A stretch of DNA of 23,649 nt, from positions 1 through 23,649 of the IMG/VR virus record IMGVR_UViG_3300026203_000009, one strand, 5' to 3'. The DNA comes from a virus. Positions 6,967 through 16,400 of this stretch are shown piece after piece. Position 1 is the first letter of the stretch; every line of letters begins with the position of its first letter. The position numbers were made by a program, and so were the translations under genes. The notes below the pieces were generated by a model. That model did not search any database, was not told the origin of the DNA, and saw nothing but the letters and a program-made list of their open reading frames with translations.

Positions 6967-8832
6967 ATGGCAAGAACAGTCCCAGGACAAGGTGCAGTAA
7001 TTGAACCACTCTTTAATTCTATATTTGGCGTTAGAGATGTTTTTGTGGTGGATGGCGGTAGTGGTTATAACCAGTCTGACCCACCTCAGTTAACTATTGG
7101 TAATTGTGGAGCTCCTATTAGAGAGGCAGTTCTAGAACCCATAATTGTTAATGGTCAAATTGCTGCTGTAAAAGTATTAGATCCTGGTGAAGGATATGAT
7201 CCATTTAGAATTAATATAGAAACTGCTGGAAATGGTACAGGTGCAAAAGCAAAAGCAATATTATTCGAGACAGATCAAATTGATATTAATGGTAATGTAT
7301 TTGCTCCTGCTGGATCAATTCAATACATTCAGGTTTTATCTAATGGAGATGAATATTTTTCAGATGTTGTAACTGCTACAGTTCAAGGTGGTGGTGGATC
7401 TGGTGCTGAACTACGTCCTGTTACGGGTCTTGTAACGGGTTTATCATTAGAAACTGCTGGATCTAATTATGAAATAGGTGACGTTAACTTAATTGTATCT
7501 GGTGGTGGTGGACAGGGTGCAACAGGTGTTGCTGACGTTAATGAATTTGGTATTGTTAAATCAATCAATATATCAAATCAAGGTGAATTTTATGAGACAC
7601 CTCCTGTTATTTTATTGAATGGTGGTGGTGGATCTGGTGGTAAAGCACTAGCAACTGTTGATCTTGGTGCTATTACTAATATTTCTATTACTAATCCTGG
7701 TGGTGGATATTCAACTGCTCCCTCAGTTCTCTTTACTAGAAATACAAACTTAACTAAAACATCAAGAAATAGACAGTCATTTAACTCTACGATATATGAT
7801 ATTACTGGTCTATTAACAAATGTTGATGAGAATGATCAAACAATATATGTTCAAACAACTGATCCATATCCAGGTTCAGGAAAAATATTAATTGGAAGAG
7901 AAGTAATAAGATATACAGGTAAGACAGGTACATCATTTACTGGTTGTGACCGTGCACTAAACTTTAGGTACGATCAAAAAGTGACATTAGATGCACTTGC
8001 AGATGCTAATAATATATCAGGATATAATTTCTTTGTTGGTGATAGAGTTGTCAGGACTAATGAAAGTTCTGGTAATAAAATTGCTAGGGTATATGATTGG
8101 ATACCATCTGAAAGAGCATTGTATCTGACATTTGAAGTTGACGAACTAGCATTTATTGATGGTGGTTCATCTCAAATTAAATCTCAGGTTATTGACTTTT
8201 ATGCTGGTGTTGCATCATCTACTCAAACTGGTGTTGAACCACATAACATTGTTGATTCAGCAGGATCAACAATAGTTACATTAACAGTTCCTATCAGTTC
8301 AATATCTGATAAAGCATTTGAAGATATTGCAGAACTTCAAGGTGCTGGTGATGGTATACCTGATTTGATCAATACTGGTACTGATTTTGCTGGAGAGATA
8401 AATCTAGATGGTGGTATAGCATCATCATTATATGGTATTGAGGAAACATTAGGTGGTACCAATACAACATTGTTTGCTGTTGGAGACCAAATGTCTGATG
8501 GTTCTAATCCTCCACTATCACCCACAGTATCTGTTGCGGGTCAATTAGGTGATGGGGATGTACACGTTGCACAAGTAGATTTCTTATTCCGTTCACATAC
8601 AACAGGTAACTATTCTATAGGTGAAACAGTTGTAGGATCTATCACTGGTATCACTGGTATTGTTACCGCTTGGGATGCAACAACAAAAACCTTATCAGTA
8701 GGTTCAACTGTAGGAAATTCTGGTAATTTCTTGTGGAATAATAATGAAACAATCACAGGTAATGGGTCTGGAATTGTAGGAACGATACAACAAATTTACT
8801 ATCCTTCCTCAGTTCGCAATGAACCTGATTAA
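6967..8832 (+). CDS. Gly-rich beta-repeat virion structural protein
   Basis: This is a 621-residue protein whose ATG lies 4 nt after the preceding stop, without an obvious ribosome binding site. Residues ~25-260 hold six repeats centred on a Gly/Tyr motif: DGGSGY (29), DPGEGY (73), SNGDEY (125), TAGSNY (163), NQGEFY (204) and NPGGGY (244), each followed by a P/V strand and a Gly-rich turn (GGGGSGA, GGGGQGA, GGGGSGG). Residues ~293-332 form a module with 'GSGKILIGREVIRYTGKTG..FTGC.R', also present in degenerate form in the 2404-residue protein downstream. Residues ~542-612 hold a 'GETVVGSITG ... W-ATTKTLSV ... ETITGNGSG' module. Its position between a gp10-like fibre and gp8 suggests a baseplate or fibre component. 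No enzymatic motif was seen and no T4 counterpart recognised. Existence as a gene is certain; the role is inferred. Confidence 0.85.
   Translation: MARTVPGQGAVIEPLFNSIFGVRDVFVVDGGSGYNQSDPPQLTIGNCGAPIREAVLEPIIVNGQIAAVKVLDPGEGYDPFRINIETAGNGTGAKAKAILFETDQIDINGNVFAPAGSIQYIQVLSNGDEYFSDVVTATVQGGGGSGAELRPVTGLVTGLSLETAGSNYEIGDVNLIVSGGGGQGATGVADVNEFGIVKSINISNQGEFYETPPVILLNGGGGSGGKALATVDLGAITNISITNPGGGYSTAPSVLFTRNTNLTKTSRNRQSFNSTIYDITGLLTNVDENDQTIYVQTTDPYPGSGKILIGREVIRYTGKTGTSFTGCDRALNFRYDQKVTLDALADANNISGYNFFVGDRVVRTNESSGNKIARVYDWIPSERALYLTFEVDELAFIDGGSSQIKSQVIDFYAGVASSTQTGVEPHNIVDSAGSTIVTLTVPISSISDKAFEDIAELQGAGDGIPDLINTGTDFAGEINLDGGIASSLYGIEETLGGTNTTLFAVGDQMSDGSNPPLSPTVSVAGQLGDGDVHVAQVDFLFRSHTTGNYSIGETVVGSITGITGIVTAWDATTKTLSVGSTVGNSGNFLWNNNETITGNGSGIVGTIQQIYYPSSVRNEPD
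7045..7730 (+). repeat. SGxGY beta repeats (six copies)
   Basis: Six protein-level repeats of about 36-52 residues share 'I-v-n-GsgY ... P-v ... GGGGsGA-a-a-v ... G-I'. Consecutive GY/EY/NY centres lie near codons 29, 73, 125, 163, 204 and 244 of the host gene. The same unit is present in the large protein at 1-3537 (about 2910-3110) and as an insertion in gp8 (about 9508-9790). Confidence 0.8.
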
Positions 8833-8838
8833 ACCTAG

Positions 8839-8846
8839 TATAAATA
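8839..8846 (+). promoter_or_regulatory. T4-type late promoter, TATAAATA
   Basis: This is an exact match to the T4 late promoter core, in the 36-nt gap before gp8. By T4 spacing, transcription would start near 8852, so most of the purine-rich AAAAGGAAGG stretch (8846-8855) would precede or straddle the start site. That leaves only AAGG about 13 nt before the ATG as a weak ribosome binding site. In T4 such promoters are read by host RNA polymerase carrying gp55 and gp33 with the gp45 clamp; those proteins are not in this window. Confidence 0.88.
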
Positions 8847-8868
8847 AAAGGAAGGCAATAGCAGTCAT

Positions 8869-10404
8869 ATGGCACTACTAACTGACCAATTTAGAATATT
8901 CACTGCGGAGAAGTTCATCAAATCACTCGAAGGTCCTGATAAGAACCAGAGTGACATAGCTGCTGGTGCAAACAGAGATCGCTTGTATGTTTTTATTGGT
9001 AGACCCCAAGAATGGGACAACGAAAACAATCCACCAACCCCTGTTGATTCATTTCAGGAGTTCTCTGACTCATATGATGATATGATCTCAATGAAGCGTG
9101 TTCTAGCGAATGACGCTGTACAGGTTATACGTCGTATTGACTGGATACCCCCAGAACAAACTACTGGTGGTTTGGGTTATGTGTACGATATGTATCGTCA
9201 CGATTATTCATCTAGTAAGACTGCATCTTCTGGTGCTACTAAATTATATGACGCAGATTTCTACGTTGTAAACAGTTCATATCAAGCATATAAATGTATC
9301 TACAATGGAACATCGCCCTCAGATCCGAATGGTAAACCATCAACGGTTGAGCCGACAGGTACATCTACATCTATTATCACGACTGCTGATGGTTATCGTT
9401 GGAAGTATATGTTTACTATCCCTGTTGGTCAGGTTTTGAAATTCTTCTCTGGTGATTATATGCCAGTGTTGACTGATACTGCTGTTATATCTGATGCTGT
9501 TGGTGGTGAAATTGATACAGTTGTTATCCAATCATCTGGTTCTGGATATAACAACGGTACATATGAAAACATCCCTGTAAAAGGAGATGGTACTGGTGGA
9601 AGAATCTCAGTTGTGGTTGATGGTGGACGTATTGTAAACGCTACTGTAACCTCTGGAGGATCTAATTATTCCTTCGGTAAAGTTATTATTGATGAGATTA
9701 ATGGTATTGGTGCTGGTACAGGTAGTGGTGGTGCTATTGACGTAATCATTCCTCCGAAAGGTGGACACGGATCTGATCCAGCAATCGAACTTGGTGGATA
9801 TCGTGTGATGATTAACACGAAGTTTACCTACGATGAAGGATCAGGTGACTTCCCAACTGATAACGATTACAGACGTATTGGATTAAATTTGAATCCACTT
9901 AAATACGGTACTGAAGAACTTGCAGATGCTATTACATTATCATCTACAAACGCTGTGATATTTTCTCCAGATTTCACAGGTTCATTCAACACGGATGAAA
10001 TTATTACACAGACTCGTACTATTGGTGGTCAACAGGTGACTGCTAGAGGTAGAGTTGTTTCTTGGAACTCAACAACTAAAGTTTTGAAATATTATCAAAA
10101 CAGAGTTGATGGTATATTCCCAGAAATTTCTGGTAACAAAACTGTATTTGATGGAGGTAATACAGTTGTAGGTTCAGGATCTGGTACTTCAGCTGACCCT
10201 GATATTAACTTCCCAATCATTCCTGGTGAAGCAACACGTGTTATAAACAACACAGAATATGACCTAGGTATGTCGTTCACATCTGGATATGCAAAACCAG
10301 AAGTGAAAAAGGACTCTGGAAAAGTCATCTACATAGACAATAGGAGAGCAATCTCTCGTGCTGGAGACCAAATTGAAGACATCAAGATCGTAGTAGAGTT
10401 CTAA
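8869..10404 (+). CDS. gp8: Baseplate wedge subunit gp8 (with two inserted beta modules)
   Basis: This 511-residue protein is homologous to T4 gp8, which is about 334 residues. Shared landmarks are GPDKN near residue 23; VFIGRPQEW (T4 has ITFGRSEPW); PPTPVDS; VIRRIDW (T4 IPRRDW); YQAYKCI; VEPTGT then DGYRWKYMFTIP (T4 DGYVWEYLFEIP); and the C-terminus KVIYIDNRRAISRAGDQIEDI (T4 EMIYMENRPPIIMAMDQTEEI). In T4, gp8 dimerises within each wedge. The additional length comes mainly from two modules absent from T4 gp8: SGxGY repeats at ~214-307 (SSGSGYNNG, SGGSNYSFG) and a 'DEIITQ ... GRVVSWNSTTKVLKYY' module at ~359-441. Both have relatives in neighbouring structural genes. It is the first gene after a perfect late promoter, and the next gene starts 4 nt downstream. 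Confidence 0.92.
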   Translation: MALLTDQFRIFTAEKFIKSLEGPDKNQSDIAAGANRDRLYVFIGRPQEWDNENNPPTPVDSFQEFSDSYDDMISMKRVLANDAVQVIRRIDWIPPEQTTGGLGYVYDMYRHDYSSSKTASSGATKLYDADFYVVNSSYQAYKCIYNGTSPSDPNGKPSTVEPTGTSTSIITTADGYRWKYMFTIPVGQVLKFFSGDYMPVLTDTAVISDAVGGEIDTVVIQSSGSGYNNGTYENIPVKGDGTGGRISVVVDGGRIVNATVTSGGSNYSFGKVIIDEINGIGAGTGSGGAIDVIIPPKGGHGSDPAIELGGYRVMINTKFTYDEGSGDFPTDNDYRRIGLNLNPLKYGTEELADAITLSSTNAVIFSPDFTGSFNTDEIITQTRTIGGQQVTARGRVVSWNSTTKVLKYYQNRVDGIFPEISGNKTVFDGGNTVVGSGSGTSADPDINFPIIPGEATRVINNTEYDLGMSFTSGYAKPEVKKDSGKVIYIDNRRAISRAGDQIEDIKIVVEF

Positions 10405-10408
10405 AACA

Positions 10409-13400
10409 ATGCCACAGAATACCAATCTGAACATATCGCCATACTTCGACGATTTCGATAAAGCAAATAACTTTTATCGAGTTCTATTTCGTCCTGGTTA
10501 TCCGATTCAAGCAAGAGAATTAACAACTCTGCAATCTTTGATGCAGAATCAGATTGAATCTTTTGGTACTCATATGTTCAAGGATGGCTCGATGGTCATT
10601 CCTGGTCAAATAGGTTATGACTTAGATGCAAAAGCAGTATTACTTCAAGGATCATTTTTAGGAGCAGATGTTGAGCAATATAGAACTAATTTAACTGGAA
10701 CAATTATAAGTGGTTTAACTACAGGTGTAAAAGCAAAAGTTATATCTTCAATTCCAGCAACAGAATCATCTCGTGGATATATCACATTATATGTTAAGTA
10801 TCTAACATCTGGTGGTGACGAATCTACTGAAAGAACATTTGTAAATAATGAGCAGTTAATATCTGAGACTGAAATAACTTATGGTAATTCACTTATTGAA
10901 GTTGGAACTCCATTTGCACAGTTGTTACCTACTAACTCTACTGCTGTAGGTTCTACTGCAACGATTGCTAATGGTGTATATTTCATTCGTGGATATTTTG
11001 TTGATGTCTCTGCACAAACAATTATTCTTGATCAATACTCTAACAATCCCTCGTATAGAGTTGGTCTTGAAATTTTTGAATCTATTGTTACTCCAGAAGA
11101 CGATCCAAATCTAAACGATAATGCCACAGGTACATCTAACTATTCTGCACCAGGTGGTCATAGATTTAGAATTAGAACTTCTCTAGTTAAGAAAGTTATT
11201 GATGATGATACAGATAAAAACTTTATTGAACTTTTAAGAATCAATCAATCTCAGATTGAAACTTTTGTAGAACGTTCAGCATATAATGAATTAGCAAGAG
11301 AACTTGCAAGAAGAACATTTGATGAGTCTGGTGATTATACTATTCGTGACTTTGATGTTCGTATTAGAGAGCATAAGAATGATGGTGCAAATGGCGGTGT
11401 ATATTTACAAGGTGCAACATCACCTGGTGGTATAACAGCATCAGAAGCATATTATGTAATTGAAGTTGGACCTGGAAAGGCATATGTAAGAGGTTATGAA
11501 TCTGAAACTCTAGTTCCTACTTTTGTAGATTTAGAAAAATCAAGAACAAGTATAGCATTACAGAACTCTATTGTTCCATTTGAACTCGGCAATTATATGC
11601 TGATGAATAATGTAAAGGGTTCTCCTATTATAAACGGAAACAGTATTACATCAAACTATCAAGTTGTTGAGTTTAGAGATGTTAAACCTAATGGATCTTT
11701 ATCTGCAACTGGTAATATTATTGGTTATGGTCGTGTTGCTGCATATGAATATCATAATGGTACTAATGTAACATCTTCTTCTACAGTATTCAAAGCATAC
11801 GTATTTGATCTACAACCACTAACTTTGATGAAGTTAAGTCAAAGTGTAACAGTAGCACAAGGTCACGTTATTAGAGGACGTACTTCTAAAGCAAAAGCAT
11901 TTGTAGAGGCAGATTATAATGGTGTTGATCTTATTAAATTGTATCAGTCATATGGACAGTTTAAAACTGGTGAAGTTATTGAGAGAGATGGTGTAGAAAT
12001 TGGAACAGTTGTTGAAACATTTACACACGAAATAACTGATGCTAAAGGAATGATCGGTAAAGATCCTGATACTAATGCAGTTATTTTTGCTGGTGATTTC
12101 TTATTAGATCAAGAAACAATCATTCTTGGATCTAACTTTAATGTTAGTTCTAGTGGTGGTACTGGTACTATTACTGGTACACAGTCTAACTTTACTTTAG
12201 ACCTCAGACCAGGTGATCAATTAACGTTTAACAATAGCAATACGTTATACATTGATCTTATCAACTTATCAGGAACAAATATTGATAACAATCTAACAAG
12301 TGCAACTACAGCAACTTATAGTGGTAACAATATTCCAGCAGGAGATTATGGATTTATGGTTCGTCAAAGACCACAAATCTATGATAGAGAAACTGCTGAT
12401 TTAATGATTGAGATGCCCAAAGAATCAATCAAGTCCATCTCAGATGAATCTGCAATAGTTGCACGTTCATTTGACGACATTACAGTTACAGGAGCAAATG
12501 ACTTTACTATTTCCTTACCAGCAGACGAACAGTTTTTGGCATATGATAAAGATCATTACGCCTTGGTGGAACTCGCACCAACCGCAGGAACACTTATCGA
12601 CATCGAAAGCAACCTCTCATTTAATAGCACAGGTACACCGAGAACTTCCTTAACAGTATCTGGTCTTACAGGTGTAAGTACAGTACGTTTAGTTGCATCA
12701 GTTTCTAAAAACTCAGCTGAGAAGAAACTTAAAAACGCAACTGAGATGGAATGTATGAAGGTAGAGAAAACTGCTAACTCATCTGATAATGTTAAATATG
12801 GTTTGTCATATGGATCATTGTATGGAACTCGTATTGAAGATGAAGAGATATCTTTAGGATCTACAGACGTTTATAATATACACGCTGTATATGAATCAAA
12901 TGATGATAATGCTGCTGTTATTCCAAACTTAACAATGCAAGCAGCGACTATCTTTAACAAAGGTACAATTATTGAAGGACAGACATCTAAAGCAAAGGCA
13001 CGTGTTGTAAACTTTAACTCTGTTTCATATGTTTGTCATTTTGTATATGAAAATGAAAGTCTATTCTCACTTGGTGAAACTGTACAAGGTTTTGATGCTA
13101 ATGGTAATATAATCAGTGGTCTTATTAATGATGCTGATGGATCAATTAATAATGGTTCTCGTAATATTACAGATAGCTTCTACTTAGATCCTAACCAGCA
13201 AGGTCATTATTATGACATATCTAAACTAATTAAGTTTGCTGCTGCTGGTGCACCTCTTCGTAAATTGATGATAGTCTTTGACAGATTCACACACGAAGCA
13301 ACAGGTGACTACTTTGCATCACAGTCATACGTTGGTATTGATTATAAAGATATTCCATCAATTAAATTTGCTGGTGAAACAAGAGAGCTCAGAGATGTTC

Positions 13401-16400
13401 TTGATTTCCGTCCTGCCGTTACTCCAGTTTTATCTGGATCGGGAACTGTTAGTTCACCATACTATGTTAACTGTGCATCGTTAGACTTTAAAGATAGAGG
13501 ATTTGCTTCAGGTGGTGTTGCAAATAACGCCACGGTTATTGATATTCCAAAACCAGAATCAGATTTCCGTTGTGACTATGATTATTATGTTGGAAGAATT
13601 GATAAGTTATTCTTAACAGACCAGCAAGGATTCAAAGTTGCAAAGGGTATACCTGGTGAAGCAGATGATGTACCTGGTAATATTGATAATGCAATGTTAC
13701 TTGCTACTTTATATCACGAACCATATGGATATGGTCCTGAAGGAGTTCATATTGTTAGAGAAAACAATAGACGATTTACTATGCGTGATATCGGTCTTAT
13801 TGAAAGAAGAGTTGATAACTTAGAATATTATACTTCACTATCACTTCTTGAACTTGAAACTGCATCTCTACCTATTAAAGATAGTGATGGTTTTGATAAA
13901 TTTAAGAACGGATTCCTTGTAGATAATTTTACAAGTTTTGACTCAGCTGAATCAACACACGAAGACTTTGCTTGTGCTCTAGACTTTGCTGATGGTAATA
14001 TGCGTGCGTCCCATTATACAACAAACGTACCTCTAGAATATAATGCCACTGCATCTAGTAGTGTTACTCTTCATTCAACAGGAACTTTAACACTTCCATA
14101 TGTTGAAAGTACATTTATTGTTCAACCATATGCTTCTAGAGTTGAGAATGTAAACCCATTCAACGTGTTTGCTTATATTGGTAGATTAGATTTATATCCA
14201 TCTTCTGATGACTGGGTTGATACACGTAGAGTACCAGATAGAGTTGTTAATATTGAAGGTGACTTTACTGCTAGTATCCAACGTCTTGGCGGTGATGTAA
14301 ACACTGGATTTATTCCAACACAGTGGAACTCTTGGAGAACAAACTGGTCTTCTGCTTCTAGTAGATCTGATACACAGACTATGAGAAGAGGTAGGTGGCC
14401 ATATATTAGAAGAATTACTACAACAACTACAAACACTGTAAGTAACCAGTCACGTTCTGGTATCAGAAGTAGAGTTACACCTAGAATTGATCGTCAGAAT
14501 ATGGGTGATCGTACTTTAGAAAAAACAGTAATACCTTTTATTAGATCAAGAAACATTGCGTTTAAGATTCAACGTCTAAAACCAAATACAAGATTCTATG
14601 CTTTCATTGATAATGTAGATGTAAACTTCTATACTACACCAAGATTAATTGAGGTTATTAAGAACCCAGTTGATGATAGTCGTACAAATAACACACCATT
14701 TGTTACTGATGAAACTGTTATAGGTCAAACATCTGGATGTAGATTAAAAATTGTAAGTCCTGAAACAGGATTTGATGATGGTAAATCACCTTATGATGGA
14801 TCTGATCTTCCAACATCTTATGCTTCTACAACAGGTTTCTTAAACATTGATACTAAAACAATGTCAGAAACAGTTGCTGGTGCATATTATGGTAATCCAC
14901 AGGAAACTGAGATTCTTGTAGGACAAACATCTGGTGCTCGTGCTGTTGTTAAGACAAAACGTTTAGTTGCAAACACAAACGGTGATATGGAAGGTATTAT
15001 GTGGGTACCAAATCCACGTGTATCAACTAACCCAAGATTTGCTACAGGTACACGTGTTGTAAGACTTACTACATCAGATACTGACTCTAGAGTACCAGGT
15101 CAAGTTGACTCTGCTGCATCTGCTAACTATGTTGCGTCAGGTGTTATTGAAACTAAACAGACAACAATCTTTGCTGTTAGAAATGCTGATATTGTAAGAG
15201 ATACAGTTACACAAGATAGAACTGTTAATAACACTACAAGTAACGTAACTAGAGACACAGGTTGGTATGACCCTCTTGCACAATCATTCTTGGTTGAATC
15301 TAAAGGTGGTGCATTCTTAACAAGTTGTGAGTTATATTTCAATACAAGAGATGAGAGAATTCCTGTATCAGTACAGGTTAGAGAGATGGCAAATGGTTAT
15401 CCAACCACTAAAGTTCTTGCTTTCTCTGACGTTACACTTTTACCTTCACAGATCAATCTATCTGAGAATGGAACAGTCGCTACTAAATTTACATTTGATT
15501 CACCTGTATACGTTACAGAAAATAGAGAATACTGTTTAGTTGTTCTTTCTGACTCTAACGAATTCAAACTCTGGATATCAAGAATGGGTGAGGATGATGT
15601 TACTAATGACAGAACGATCTCTGAACAACCCTATGCTGGTGTTCTATTCAAATCACAGAACGCATCTACTTGGACTGCTGACCAGTATGAAGATTTAAAA
15701 TTCATATTATATAAAGCACAATTTACTGCTAACTCAACAGGTACTGCTGTATTCAATAATGCTGAACTTGCTATAGGTAACAGTGGTATTTCTCAACTAA
15801 GAGCAAATCCAATCAGAACTCTAAAACCAGAGATTAAGATTATTCTTTCTGATCACCAAGCAAACTTTACTATTGGTGCTGAGATTACACAGACTGATAC
15901 ATCCCCTGTACCATCTGCTATCATCAGACAAGTTGTACAAGGTGTACAAGGGTCATCTAATGCTTACATCATCGTAGATGACGTTGCAGGAACCTTTAGA
16001 GAAGGTGTTGCATCTGGTGCTAGTTACATCTATAGACTTGTATCTTCTAGATCACTTGCTGATATTACACTGACTGGTGTTACAGGTACATTCGATGCAA
16101 ACAATACAATAACAAACGGTTCAGGAGCATCAGGTATGGTGACTGCATTTAATTCAGGAACTGGTGTTGTTTCAATTAAATCTGTTACAGGTACGTTCAC
16201 TGTGGGTGATGCTATAACACAAACAACAAGTGGTGCCACAACTGGATCAGGAACTATTGCTGCTGGTGGTATAACAGCAACAGGAGATGATATCAACGAT
16301 TATCCTGCTGCTCCTATCTCATACTTTAACCAAGCTACTGAGATCGAAGTGATGCACGCTAACCATTGTATGCACGATACTGCTAATAATGTACGACTAG

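Noticed and set aside
9289-9296. TATAAATG inside gp8 as a late promoter
   Set aside because: One mismatch at the end of the motif, deep inside a coding region with no gene start close downstream.
16030-16296. Minus-strand open frame of 88 codons
   Set aside because: Mirrors the TSGA repeat segment of the DUF4815 gene; no start signals and no recognisable family.
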